Program-made: the position numbers and the translations under genes
From: Drouetiella hepatica Uher 2000/2452
GTDB lineage: Bacteria; Cyanobacteriota; Cyanobacteriia; Elainellales; Elainellaceae
DNA: 36,307 nucleotides
Reading direction: 5' to 3'
Assembly (NCBI GenBank): GCA_019359505.1
Contig: JAHHHD010000048.1
Coordinates: forward strand, 1 to 36,307
The notes under the pieces: generated by a model
What the model was told of the DNA's origin: nothing
The model's database searches: none
The model's input: only the letters and a program-made list of their open reading frames with translations
Shown here: piece after piece, positions 1 to 8,108 of the stretch
Layout of the letters: the number at the start of each line of letters is the position of its first letter
Numbering within the stretch: the first letter of the stretch is position 1

Positions 1-62
1 TCACCGCCTTTAACGGCTTCGATTGCTTTTTGGCGCAGGTCGTAACTGTAAGGAGCAGGCAT
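1..62 (-). CDS. IS630-type transposase, N-terminal 20 residues only
   Basis: Reading leftwards from an ATG at 60-62 gives a peptide that begins MPAPYSYDLRQKAIEAVKGG, the typical opening of cyanobacterial IS630 transposases (start of the helix-turn-helix domain). The reading frame stays open to the window edge. Only the DNA-binding start is visible; the DDE catalytic domain would lie outside. It is not the same copy as the element at 8902-9860, whose protein starts MAQPYSDDFRQKV. Confidence 0.7.
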   Translation of the reverse strand, partial: MPAPYSYDLRQKAIEAVKGG

Positions 63-123
63 AGTCGTATTTGAACGCTTCTCTACCTCTACAATAATGT
101 CCTAACTCGTTCTCGTAGCGCTA
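1..123 (-). mobile_element. Partial IS630-type insertion sequence, one end
   Basis: The left edge of the window lies inside an IS630-type element. Its transposase start is at 62 on the minus strand. The 60 bases before that start resemble the equivalent end of the second IS630 element in this window: both contain GTCCTAACT and finish in a GTAGC-type motif followed by CTATA. The element probably ends at about 123, next to a TA that would be the target duplication. The other end is outside the window, so length and completeness are unknown. Confidence 0.65.
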
Positions 124-155
124 TATCGGCTCAACGTCATCTTGACCTACAGAGT

Positions 156-1052
156 TCAATTCGATTGCTCACCAAACTGTTTCTGAAGGAAATCAACCAG
201 TAACCGCACCTTGGTTGATAGATGACGATTGACCGGATAGATCACCGAAATCGAAAGTTCAGGTGGATGATAGTTGGGCAACACAATTTGCAGCGTCCCT
301 TGTTGCAATTCCTGCTCGACAATAAATGTCGGCAGTAGCGTAATCCCCAACCCACGAACAGCTGCATCCCTCAGGACTTCGCCGTTATTAGAACACAACA
401 CTCCATTCACCGAAATTGTCTGTTCTCCCTCTGATCCAATTAATATCCACTGATCTTCTACCGCAAGTTGACCGTAGTGCAAACAAGAATGGTGCTGCAA
501 TTCATCCGGGTGATTGGGAGTTCCATGTCTTTCTAAATAGCTGGGAGCGGCACAAAGTGATTGTGGAGCTGCGGTTAACGGATGCAGAATTAAACTCGCA
601 GTCTCCTGGGGTTTGGCAATTCGCACCGTGACATCGAACCCTTCTTCGATCGGATCAATAAAGCGATCGTTTAGCGTCAGTTGTACCTGAAGATTAGGAT
701 ACTGTACGACAAAGTCAGCAAGAGCAGGAGCCAAATGCATTGTGCCGAATGTCATCGGCGCATTCACTTTTAGTCTACCTCTCGGTTCTGCTTGCAGTTG
801 GGTCAGCGATCGCTCTGCTTCCTCTAGGCTTGTCAAAATCTCCAGGCACCGCTCATGAAACGCTAACCCGCTCTCCGTCGGAGTCACTACCCGCGTACTG
901 CGATGCAACAACTGCACTCCCAGTTCATTTTCCAGGGCAATCACCAGTTTGTTGACGACCGATCGTGATATTCCCATGTCCCGCGCTGCTGCTGCAAAAC
1001 CACCCGAAATCACAACTTGGGTAAAGGCACGAATACTTTCAAACTTATCCAT
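156..1052 (-). CDS. LysR-family transcriptional regulator
   Basis: A 298-residue protein of normal LysR length. Residues 1-60 form the winged helix-turn-helix ([10 protein letters not shown], then [17 protein letters not shown] and LLHRSTR), and residues about 90-290 form the periplasmic-binding-like effector domain. The domain pattern resembles the CrgA/DsdC-like group of LysR proteins that control redox and aromatic-stress genes. It is divergent from the pirin gene, with about 130 bases between the two starts; LysR regulators commonly control the divergent neighbour, so pirin and perhaps the genes after it are the likely targets. That is inference from layout. The effector is unknown. The IS630 end lies about 30 bases beyond the stop codon. 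Confidence 0.93.
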   Translation of the reverse strand: MDKFESIRAFTQVVISGGFAAAARDMGISRSVVNKLVIALENELGVQLLHRSTRVVTPTESGLAFHERCLEILTSLEEAERSLTQLQAEPRGRLKVNAPMTFGTMHLAPALADFVVQYPNLQVQLTLNDRFIDPIEEGFDVTVRIAKPQETASLILHPLTAAPQSLCAAPSYLERHGTPNHPDELQHHSCLHYGQLAVEDQWILIGSEGEQTISVNGVLCSNNGEVLRDAAVRGLGITLLPTFIVEQELQQGTLQIVLPNYHPPELSISVIYPVNRHLSTKVRLLVDFLQKQFGEQSN

Positions 1053-1181
1053 TGGCGAAGCATTGTAGATTTTTTAGAGACAGTCTGTGCGCAAAATAGC
1101 ACATTGTTTTTTATTTCAGTTCAACTCATAATAGCGATGTTGCTAAAACAAATTGCTCCCACCCACTCGGAATTACGAGAT

Positions 1182-1850
1182 ATGATTGCAATCCAACCAG
1201 CTCAGGATCGTGGCACTGCTAATTTTGGTTGGCTCGATAGTCGTCACACTTTCTCCTTTGGTAAGTATTACAATCTCAATCACATGGGCTTCGCTGACTT
1301 GCGTGTGATTAATGAAGACAAAGTAACTTCTGGACAAGGCTTCAGTACTCACGGGCACCGCAATATGGAAATCATTTCCTATGTGTCAGAAGGGGCTTTA
1401 GGATACAAAGACAGCATCGGTACAGGTTCAGTGATTCGTCCTGGAGATGTGCAGCGGATGTCTGCTAGCGCGGGCATTCAGCACAGCGAGTACAATGCTT
1501 CCCAAACCAAGCTAGTCCATTTCTTACAAATCTGGATTTTGCCAGAACAGAAAATCTTTACTGACGCTGAGAAACTTCGTCTAGTTGGTTCTCGTGATGG
1601 TCGTGATAGCTCCATTACGGTTCACCAAAATGTTGACCTTTACGCTGCCGCGTTGAACGAGGATAATGCCATCAGCCATACCTTTGCCAATGGACGAGTT
1701 GCCTGGTTGCAAGTGGCGCGGTGTGCCGTTGAACTGAATGGTCAAACGCTGACCGCTGGTGATGGGGCTGCGATCGCTCAGGAATCACAGATAACGCTGC
1801 AAGGTGCGTCTGATATTGCTGAAGTGTTGCTGTTTGACATGGCGGCATAG
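1182..1850 (+). CDS. Pirin family protein (bicupin)
   Basis: A 222-residue pirin, close to the 230 residues of E. coli YhaK. The N-terminal cupin carries the conserved DRGTANFGWLDSRHTFSFG segment, HMGF, LRVINED and the metal-site pattern THGHRNMEI; HSEYN supplies further pirin-type residues. Pirins bind Fe or another metal, and some have quercetinase activity or act as redox sensors. The ATG at 1182 is preferred because the pirin consensus begins there; upstream in-frame starts would add an unrelated leader of about 55 residues. The Shine-Dalgarno sequence is weak. It stands divergent from the LysR gene and may be its target. A redox or quinone-stress role is inferred from neighbours such as the azoreductase. 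Confidence 0.9.
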   Translation: MIAIQPAQDRGTANFGWLDSRHTFSFGKYYNLNHMGFADLRVINEDKVTSGQGFSTHGHRNMEIISYVSEGALGYKDSIGTGSVIRPGDVQRMSASAGIQHSEYNASQTKLVHFLQIWILPEQKIFTDAEKLRLVGSRDGRDSSITVHQNVDLYAAALNEDNAISHTFANGRVAWLQVARCAVELNGQTLTAGDGAAIAQESQITLQGASDIAEVLLFDMAA

Positions 1851-1931
1851 TATCTGGGGTGGCAGTGCACATACCTCCATTAGTATCTATTCGGTAATAA
1901 ATAGTTACCCGTGCTACTTTCTATCGAGACG

Positions 1932-1997
1932 TTAATCGTTGCTCGACATTCAACTTACTTGACCTTAATCGTTGCTCGACATTTAACTTACTTGACC
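1932..1997. repeat. 33-base tandem direct repeat, two copies
   Basis: Two adjacent 33-base units, 1932-1964 and 1965-1997, differ at one position only (CATTCAAC against CATTTAAC). Each unit begins TTAATCGTTGCTCGACATT and ends ACTTACTTGACC. The pair ends 30 bases before the start of the alpha/beta hydrolase gene. It may be a recent duplication or a doubled operator; nothing in the sequence decides which. Confidence 0.9.
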
Positions 1998-2027
1998 GCT
2001 GAATGATGCAATAGGAGCTTAAACGCA

Positions 2028-2753
2028 ATGTCAAACAAAACGTTTGTATTAGTACATGGTGCATGGCTCGGCGCTTGGTGTTGGGATCAGGTCAAACCGC
2101 TGCTGACTGCCGCAGGGCATGACGTTGTTGTACTAGATCTGCCGGGCAGTGGTGCTGATCAAACGCCGATTGCACAAGTCACGTTGCAAGGTTATACCGA
2201 TAGAGTGGTGGAAACCATCAACGCGCAGGCACAACCTGTAATTTTGGTGGGGCACAGCATGGGCGGCATTGTCATTTCCCAGGCGAATGAGGTGGTTCCC
2301 GATCGTGTAGAAAAACTCGTTTACATCAGTGCTTACCTATTACAAGCGGGTGAGTCACTGTATGGTAAAACTCAGGAACCGGAACACGCAGGTTCCAAAC
2401 TGTTTGCAAACTGGGTGCAAACGTCACCTGAAGCTGCCAGCGTTAACCCTGATGGGGTGAAAGAGGTCTTTTGCGCTGATTGTAGTGATACTGATGTGGC
2501 AGTGATTCAAGCCAAGATGCGGGAACAGGCGATCGCCCCTTTGGCTACACCATTGACAGTGCATGCTGATGCCAAACAATATGCTGAAAAGCGCTTCTAC
2601 ATTGAAACAACTCGGGACAATACTGTGCCTCACATCATTCAGCAGAAGATGTATGCCGCCTTACCCTGTCAAAAAGTTCTGACAATGGCGACCAGCCATT
2701 CTCCCTTTGCTGCGAACCCACAGCAGCTTGTAGAATTCCTGACCACATTATGA
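2028..2753 (+). CDS. Alpha/beta hydrolase (methylesterase/hydroxynitrile-lyase-like)
   Basis: A 241-residue single-domain alpha/beta hydrolase. It opens with the oxyanion-loop motif FVLVHGAW and has the nucleophile elbow GHSMGG with Ser at about residue 77. The catalytic His is about residue 224 in TSHSPFAANP, close to the C-terminus. This arrangement matches bacterial relatives of plant methylesterases and hydroxynitrile lyases, which cleave small esters. The natural substrate is unknown. It follows pirin and a 33-base tandem repeat and is followed by a 331-base gap, so it may be a single transcript. The ATG follows GGAGCT at a usable Shine-Dalgarno distance. Confidence 0.92.
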   Translation: MSNKTFVLVHGAWLGAWCWDQVKPLLTAAGHDVVVLDLPGSGADQTPIAQVTLQGYTDRVVETINAQAQPVILVGHSMGGIVISQANEVVPDRVEKLVYISAYLLQAGESLYGKTQEPEHAGSKLFANWVQTSPEAASVNPDGVKEVFCADCSDTDVAVIQAKMREQAIAPLATPLTVHADAKQYAEKRFYIETTRDNTVPHIIQQKMYAALPCQKVLTMATSHSPFAANPQQLVEFLTTL

Positions 2754-3084
2754 CGTTCACTGATGGCGAAATAACCTGCCGATGGACTCTACTGCCTGAC
2801 TATCCTCAGACTAAATAAGACATCGGTCATAGCATCCATCTACTGTGCCACTCAACATAAATGGCAGAGGCTGATAGCGTACAAAGAGTAAGCATAAAGC
2901 ATGACGCTCTAAACAGATTTGTTTGTAGAAGGTTGAATCGGAGGATTAGCGAGCGAATCCTCTCTCACAAACACACAGTCTTTGTCTCCGCTGATATGAC
3001 AAAGAGTATGGCAGGGAAGATAACCTCTTATCCCTTATTCCATGCTGCAACAGACCATGAACCACTTTAATGAGGAAACTTCCT
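2754..3084. other. Intergenic region with a nested inverted repeat
   Basis: No convincing gene is seen in these 331 bases. The region contains a perfect 7-base stem, GAGGATT at 2941-2947 and AATCCTC at 2956-2962, with an 8-base loop. Outside it lies a second pair, GTTTGT at 2931-2936 and ACAAAC at 2967-2972. Together they could form a longer hairpin. It has no T tract, so an operator or RNA-level structure before the isochorismatase-like gene is as likely as a terminator. Confidence 0.5.
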
Positions 3085-3753
3085 ATGTCTACTTTTAAGT
3101 ACAACCGTCTCGACAAGAACAACGCTGCGGCTTTACTGGTCGATCACCAAACAGGGCTTTTCTCATTGGTCAAGGACTTTAGTGCGAGCGATTTCAAGAA
3201 CAATGTGCTCGCACTTGCTGGTACAGCCAAGTTTTTTAACCTACCCACCATTTTAGCTACCAGCTTTGAGCAAGGTCCAAACGGTCCTCTGCTGCCGGAG
3301 ATCAAGAATATGTTTCCAGACGCTCCCTACATTGCTCGCCCTGGACAGATTAACGCCTGGGATAATGAGGATTTTGTTAAAGCCGTAGAAGCAACGGGCA
3401 AGAAGCAACTAATCATTGCTGGCATCGTGACGGATGTTTGTGTCGCATTTTGCGCTCTATCAGCAGTCGAAGCTGGCTATGACGTTTTTGTGGTGACTGA
3501 TGCGTCTGGCACCTTCGATGAAGTTTGTCGCCACGCTGCCTGGAATCGGATGTCGAGTGCGGGTGTTCAATTGGTCAACTGGTTTAGCGTTGCGTGTGAA
3601 CTACACCGCGATTGGCGCAACGACGTTGAGGGATTGGGCAACCTTCTGGCAGGATATATTCCTGACTACAAGAATCTAATGACTAGCTATGCAGTCGCCC
3701 AGAATGGTGCATCTCCAAGTCCTGAAAAAGCACCTGCTTTAACTAGTGCGTAA
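3085..3753 (+). CDS. Isochorismatase-like cysteine hydrolase (YcaC-type)
   Basis: A 222-residue cysteine hydrolase of the isochorismatase superfamily. The catalytic set is visible: Asp20 in LLVDHQTGLF, a Lys near residues 106-107, and the nucleophile Cys119 in GIVTDVCVAF, with the preceding cis-peptide-type region. Homologues such as YcaC and related hydrolases cleave amides or C-C/ether bonds; the true substrates are mostly unknown. The ATG at 3085 is chosen because GAGGAA lies 7 bases upstream; an in-frame ATG at 3070 has no such site. A second, clearly related copy lies at 11679-12359 on the other strand. The upstream hairpin region may regulate it. Confidence 0.93.
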   Translation: MSTFKYNRLDKNNAAALLVDHQTGLFSLVKDFSASDFKNNVLALAGTAKFFNLPTILATSFEQGPNGPLLPEIKNMFPDAPYIARPGQINAWDNEDFVKAVEATGKKQLIIAGIVTDVCVAFCALSAVEAGYDVFVVTDASGTFDEVCRHAAWNRMSSAGVQLVNWFSVACELHRDWRNDVEGLGNLLAGYIPDYKNLMTSYAVAQNGASPSPEKAPALTSA

Positions 3754-3802
3754 CCGAGTTAACTTTGTCTCCGTTAGGTTACCAGTTTTCCTTGAAGCCT
3801 AG

Positions 3803-3878
3803 CGAAGACAAGCACCTCACTGCCAGTCACGTGGAGTGTATTTTTGATATCTCTTACGTGACTGATTGCAAGTCTTCG
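3803..3878. promoter_or_regulatory. Large interrupted inverted repeat between isochorismatase and azoreductase genes
   Basis: Two nested perfect inverted repeats share one axis. The outer arms are CGAAGAC at 3803-3809 and GTCTTCG at 3872-3878. The inner arms are CAGTCACGT at 3824-3832 and ACGTGACTG at 3856-3864. The centre is AT-rich. The structure lies 38 bases before the azoreductase start. It could be a terminator for the upstream gene or an operator; there is no obvious T tract, which favours the second. Confidence 0.55.
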
Positions 3879-3915
3879 TCTCCTCTAAACTATTTCGCAC
3901 TCTGAAGCTAATTAC

Positions 3916-4539
3916 ATGACTCATATTCTTCATCTTGACGCCAGCCCGCGTGGCGATCGCTCGATCTCCCGCACCCTCTCAAAAGAATTCATCACCAGCT
4001 GGAAAGCGGCACATCCCAGTGATACCGTGGCCTATCGCGATGTAGGACATCATCCCGTTCCCCTAATTGATGAACCCTGGATTGCTGCCGCTTACTCTGC
4101 ACCTGACCAACATACGCCCGAACAAGCTGCTGCCATTCGTCCCTCAAATGAGCTTGTGGATGAGTTTTTGGCAGCCGATCGCTATGTGTTTGCCGTTCCT
4201 ATGTACAACTTCAGCATTCCTGCCAGCTTTAAAGCCTACCTCGACCAAATTGTGCGCGCCGGTCGTACCTTTAGTGTCGAAGCCGATGGCAGTTACAAGG
4301 GTTTAGTGCGGGACAAAAAGGTATTAATAATCACGGCACGGGGCGGTTCTTACCCTAAAGATACGCCTTACTTTGCCTACGATATGCAGGAATCCTACCT
4401 CCGCCTGATTTTCGGCTTCATGGGTATCACCGATGTGGAGGTGATTCATGCCGACAATTTGATGGGTGGTGACGATGTCCGCCAGCAGTCTTTGGCAGCA
4501 GCAAAAACCGCAATCCATCGCGCTGTTGCGGTTGGGTAG
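3916..4539 (+). CDS. azoR: FMN-dependent NADH:azo/quinone oxidoreductase
   Basis: A 207-residue flavodoxin-fold enzyme, the normal length for AzoR. The phosphate-binding loop for FMN is LDASPRGDRSISRTLS at residues 6-21. The motif MYNFSIPASFKAYLDQI and the segment TARGGSY are both typical of AzoR. The family reduces quinones and azo compounds with NAD(P)H through two-electron transfer, in the cytoplasm. Neighbouring genes for pirin, monooxygenase-like and isochorismatase-like proteins fit a quinone or electrophile stress response. An inverted repeat lies just upstream. Confidence 0.95.
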   Translation: MTHILHLDASPRGDRSISRTLSKEFITSWKAAHPSDTVAYRDVGHHPVPLIDEPWIAAAYSAPDQHTPEQAAAIRPSNELVDEFLAADRYVFAVPMYNFSIPASFKAYLDQIVRAGRTFSVEADGSYKGLVRDKKVLIITARGGSYPKDTPYFAYDMQESYLRLIFGFMGITDVEVIHADNLMGGDDVRQQSLAAAKTAIHRAVAVG

Positions 4540-4579
4540 TTTCTGGCAGTTCTGTTTTGTTTATGAGTGATTGCTTTAC

Positions 4580-6139
4580 ATGAAAGGTTCCTCTCGGTTT
4601 ATTTTGTTCTCTTCAATCAGCGGACTGTTTCTCGTTCCATTCACTTTGCCTGAAGCAGCTGCTCAGGAGACGATGAGTGGTCAGGCGACATCTGTGAGCC
4701 AGCTTGCAGATCTGCAACCGACTGATTGGGCATTTGGGGCACTGCAATCGCTGTCTGAACGTTATGGCTGCATGGCTGGCTACCCTGACCAAACCTTTCG
4801 AGGGCAGCGATCGCTTACCCGCTACGAGTTTGCGGCGGGGTTAAATGCCTGCATCGAGCGTATCAATCAGCTACTTGCCAGCGCATCAGCAGAGTTCGTT
4901 CAACCCGAAGATTTGCAAACCTTGCAACGCCTTCAGGAGGAATTCACCACCGAACTGGCAACGCTGCGAGGACGAGTAGACACCCTTGAAGCTCAAACTG
5001 CAACCTTAGAAGCTCAACAATTTTCGACTACCACCAAACTTACAGGACAAGTTCTTTTCTCCGTCAATGGCGGTGGTTTTGCGGGAGAGAGTATTGTTGA
5101 TCCTGCGGGAAGAGTATTGGCTGATCAGGACTTGAACCCAACGGTTCTCTATCGAGTTTCCCTCGACTTGAATACCAGTTTCACCGGCACCGACTTACTT
5201 AAAATTCGGATTGACACGGGCAGTAATGGGGCAAACGACAATGTTACGGGTGTTTTAGAGCCAAACTTTGGCAGCGTGTTAGATTACTCGGTGAAACCGC
5301 CTAGCAATGATGATTTTGGCATTAGTCGAATCTATTACACCTTTCAACCGTTACAGAATTTGAGTGTCTCCATCGGGCCCAGTATTCGCACCGCCGATTA
5401 CGTCGATCGCAACAGCTACGCCAACGCCAGCTTTCGGGACTTCAGCACCCTGGCACTGGTCAACAATTTTATTCTGTTTCCAGTCAACGGCCCCAGTGCC
5501 GGAGCAGCGATCGACTGGAACCTGGGGGACTTCAGCCTGCGTGCTTTGTATGCTGCCGCCGATGCTGCCAATCCTGGTAGTGGACAACCCATTCGAGGCA
5601 CGTCTTCTTTCACACGAGTTTTATATCCCACCAGCGTTACGAATCCAGCAGCACTGGGCGATCGAGGCTTGTTTGGTGATACCTATCAAGGCACAGTTGA
5701 AGCTGAATATGCTCCTTCCCGTAACGTGGCGGTTCGCTTGCAATACAGTGGTGGAGAAGTATTTGACAATCGCTTTGATGTGTTTGGCGCAAATGCAGAA
5801 GCTCGCCTCACGACTGGAATCGCTGTTTTTGGTAGGTATGGAGTCGGCACCTATCGCAACACGGCGTTTGATGATGCCACTCTGAATTACTGGATGGCTG
5901 GCGTTTCTTTTCCCGACTTGTTTAAACAAGGGGCGATCGCAGGCATTGCTGCCGGTCAACCGATCATTGCCTCTGAGATTGGCAACGCGACTCAAACCAA
6001 TTTTGAAGCATTTTATAACTTTTCTATTAATGACAATATTCGCATCACGCCTACGATTCAGGTGATCACAAATGCCGGAAATCAAGATGCAAACGGCACG
6101 ATCGTCACGGGCACGATTAGAACCGTTTTTCTATTTTGA
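4580..6139 (+). CDS. Iron uptake porin, SLH domain plus OprB beta-barrel
   Basis: A 519-residue outer-membrane protein. It begins with a signal peptide (about residues 1-29, ending in an Ala-rich stretch before QETM). An SLH domain follows at about 40-95, recognisable from DWAFGALQSLSERYGCMAGYPD and LTRYEFAAGLNACIERI. A short coiled coil at about 115-150 precedes a long OprB-like beta-barrel that ends in Phe (TVFLF). The SLH domain anchors the porin to peptidoglycan; this architecture is characteristic of cyanobacteria. The ATG at 4580 is chosen because it begins the signal peptide; an in-frame TTG lies 9 bases upstream. A C-terminal remnant of a related porin is found at 11218-11403. Confidence 0.94.
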   Translation: MKGSSRFILFSSISGLFLVPFTLPEAAAQETMSGQATSVSQLADLQPTDWAFGALQSLSERYGCMAGYPDQTFRGQRSLTRYEFAAGLNACIERINQLLASASAEFVQPEDLQTLQRLQEEFTTELATLRGRVDTLEAQTATLEAQQFSTTTKLTGQVLFSVNGGGFAGESIVDPAGRVLADQDLNPTVLYRVSLDLNTSFTGTDLLKIRIDTGSNGANDNVTGVLEPNFGSVLDYSVKPPSNDDFGISRIYYTFQPLQNLSVSIGPSIRTADYVDRNSYANASFRDFSTLALVNNFILFPVNGPSAGAAIDWNLGDFSLRALYAAADAANPGSGQPIRGTSSFTRVLYPTSVTNPAALGDRGLFGDTYQGTVEAEYAPSRNVAVRLQYSGGEVFDNRFDVFGANAEARLTTGIAVFGRYGVGTYRNTAFDDATLNYWMAGVSFPDLFKQGAIAGIAAGQPIIASEIGNATQTNFEAFYNFSINDNIRITPTIQVITNAGNQDANGTIVTGTIRTVFLF

Positions 6140-6166
6140 ACATGACAATCAAGAGGGACAAATTCG

Positions 6167-6745
6167 ATGTTGGAAGAATCTTTAACCATCGGCACAGATG
6201 AAGACTCTCAAGTCACGGCAATTATCTCTCATGTCGTTCGTCCTGGGCGAGAACAAGGCTACGAAGAGTGGTTTCATGGCATCGCCGCCGATGCCCGAAA
6301 ATTTAAGGGTCATTTGGGTGTCAGCACGATTCGACCCCAAGATCATTCCCATCCTGAGTATGTAGTGATCCTCAAGTTCGATCGCTACGACAACCTTAAA
6401 ACCTGGCTAGAGTCCGATGTTCGGCACGAATGGATTGAACGATTACAACCCCTGATTGAACAGCCAGAGTCCATTCAAACTCTCACCGGATTGGAAACCT
6501 GGTTTAGTCTACCTAATCAGCCGCTCAAATCTCCGCCCCCTCGCTACAAGATGGCGATCGTGACTTGGATGGGAGTCTTCGTTACCCTGACTGTTGTCAG
6601 TCGATTACTCGCTCCGATTCTGTCCAACCTACCAATCTTGCTCAATCAACTGCTCACAACGGGATTGGTGGTTGCCCTTCTTACCTATGTGATTATGCCT
6701 CGCCTGACCCAGCTATTCCAACGCTGGCTGTATCCTAATTTCTAA
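6167..6745 (+). CDS. Antibiotic biosynthesis monooxygenase (ABM) domain protein with C-terminal membrane segments
   Basis: A 192-residue protein. Residues about 16-110 form a dimeric alpha/beta-barrel ABM domain, recognisable from SHVVRPGREQGYEEWFHGIA and the FKGHLGVSTIRP strand. Residues about 127-185 contain two hydrophobic segments, so the enzyme-like domain would be tethered to a membrane. ABM domains include quinol monooxygenases and heme-degrading enzymes; the substrate here is unknown. The AGAGGGA upstream is a good Shine-Dalgarno sequence. It lies 27 bases after the porin gene and 22 before the next gene, which suggests an operon 4580-7415. Confidence 0.88.
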   Translation: MLEESLTIGTDEDSQVTAIISHVVRPGREQGYEEWFHGIAADARKFKGHLGVSTIRPQDHSHPEYVVILKFDRYDNLKTWLESDVRHEWIERLQPLIEQPESIQTLTGLETWFSLPNQPLKSPPPRYKMAIVTWMGVFVTLTVVSRLLAPILSNLPILLNQLLTTGLVVALLTYVIMPRLTQLFQRWLYPNF

Positions 6746-6767
6746 TTACACGGCGAGGAGAAAAAAT

Positions 6768-7415
6768 ATGAATATTGGCATGATTGGTTCTGGCAACATG
6801 GGCAGCGCGATCGGCAAGCTTTGGGCGAGGCAAGGGCATCAAGTGATGTTCAGCTATTCCCGTGATCTGAAAAAGCTTGACGCGATCGCCGAGTCAGCAG
6901 GAAGCAACGCCCGCACCGGAACAACCGCCGAAGCCGCCCGGTTTGGAGAGGTTATTATGCTGACGGTGCAATATGCGGTTTTAGAAGATGCACTCAAAGC
7001 AGTGGGGTCGCTAGAGGGCAAAGTGCTGATCACCTGCGTCAGTGGTCTAAGACCGGATTTTCAGGGGCAAACGTTGGGATTACCAACCGAACTTACGTCT
7101 TCAGTCGCTGAGCAGATTGCCCAACTCGCGCCCGGTGCGAAAGTGGTTGAGGCGTTTAACCTCACCTTTGCTGAACTGCTCCAAGCTGACTCACGCCAGT
7201 TTGGGACGGAACGCCCCAGTTTGCCGTACTGCGGTGATGATGCTGATGCCAAAGCGATCACTGCTGGTTTGATTGAAGAGTGCGGCTATGACGCGATCGA
7301 TGCAGGTGGATTAATTAAGGCGAGATCGATTGAAGCTTTGGCTTCTATCTGGGTGCAAACAGCGGTAGTCACTGGCTTATTTCCCAATACTGGCTTGAAG
7401 ATCTTGCGACGTTAG
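6768..7415 (+). CDS. NADP-binding F420-reductase-like oxidoreductase
   Basis: A 215-residue Rossmann-fold protein. The dinucleotide loop GMIGSGNMGSAIG at residues 4-16 is followed by FSYSRD, as in NADPH-dependent F420 reductase-like and pyrroline-5-carboxylate reductase-related proteins. The middle has the VEAFN motif common to this family. Cyanobacteria do make F420-type deazaflavin for photolyase, but many proteins of this family do not use F420, so the cofactor partner is uncertain. GGCGAGGAG before the ATG is a strong ribosome site. It is probably the last gene of the porin/ABM operon. Confidence 0.88.
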   Translation: MNIGMIGSGNMGSAIGKLWARQGHQVMFSYSRDLKKLDAIAESAGSNARTGTTAEAARFGEVIMLTVQYAVLEDALKAVGSLEGKVLITCVSGLRPDFQGQTLGLPTELTSSVAEQIAQLAPGAKVVEAFNLTFAELLQADSRQFGTERPSLPYCGDDADAKAITAGLIEECGYDAIDAGGLIKARSIEALASIWVQTAVVTGLFPNTGLKILRR

Positions 7416-7483
7416 CGGTCAATCTGGTGTCACCGTTGCGATCGCGATCATAGTCCATCAGTATTGAAACTCAAGAGAATTCT

Positions 7484-7939
7484 ATGAATGACAAAAGCAT
7501 CTACTTCATTGCGACCCTGATGGGAGGCGCAGGGTTGCCCGTTCAGGTTGCTCTCAATGCTCTGCTGAGGCGATATGTGGGGCAGCCGATGCAGGTGACA
7601 TTTATCTCTTACCTCGCTGGTACACTCGCCTCTCTTGCCATCTGCTGGTTTGCGCGTTATCCCTTACCTGCTACAGCCGCGATCTCACAAACATCTTGGT
7701 GGATGTGGCTCGGCGGCTGTCTCGGAACGCTGTATGTCTGGTCAACTATCTTCGCGGCCGCAAAGATTGGTACGGCGCTCACGCTAGCACTGACGATCGC
7801 GGGTCAGATGATTTGTGCGCTTTTTCTCGATCACTACGGTGTGATTGGACTGACGAAAGTTTCAGCCAACCCTTTACGCATTGCTGGAGTTGTATTGGTG
7901 ATGATTGGAGTTTCTTTTGTTGCCTATGCTAAAAAATAA
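7484..7939 (+). CDS. YdcZ/DUF606-type membrane exporter (DMT superfamily)
   Basis: A 151-residue hydrophobic protein with about five membrane segments. The opening GGAGLPVQVALNALLRRYVG and the later TIAGQMICALFLDHYGV followed by LRIAGVVLVMIGV match the DUF606/YdcZ family of small putative exporters, usually 140-150 residues long, so the gene looks complete. The exported substrate is not known. AAGAGA lies upstream of the ATG. One base after its stop codon, the sequence becomes the C-terminal remnant of a glutathione S-transferase, which indicates a deletion junction next to the gene. Confidence 0.87.
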   Translation: MNDKSIYFIATLMGGAGLPVQVALNALLRRYVGQPMQVTFISYLAGTLASLAICWFARYPLPATAAISQTSWWMWLGGCLGTLYVWSTIFAAAKIGTALTLALTIAGQMICALFLDHYGVIGLTKVSANPLRIAGVVLVMIGVSFVAYAKK

Positions 7940-7940
7940 A

Positions 7941-8108
7941 CCACGATGGCTAGAGTTCGACCGTCCAACTATTGCCGATATTGCTGTCTTTCCCTATGTG
8001 GCGCTGGTGCGGGGTGGCAAGATCAATCTCGATACTTATTCTCATGTACTGACATGGATTGAACGAGTTAAGCAATTGCCAGGTTACATTCCAATGGCAG
8101 GACTGTAG
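7941..8108 (+). pseudogene. Glutathione S-transferase C-terminal remnant
   Basis: Translation from 7941 gives 55 residues that match the last part of the GST C-terminal helical domain: RPTIADIAVFPYVALV, then SHVLTWIERVKQLPGYIPM. The N-terminal thioredoxin fold and most of the helical domain are missing. The remnant has no start codon of its own; an open frame can be read into it from inside the exporter gene, but that is a coincidence of frames. This is a relic of a GST distinct from the complete GST at 10276-10944. Confidence 0.85.

Noticed and set aside
2861-3070. 69-codon open frame before the isochorismatase-like gene
   Set aside because: No family resemblance, no ribosome site, and it runs through an inverted repeat; more likely non-coding.
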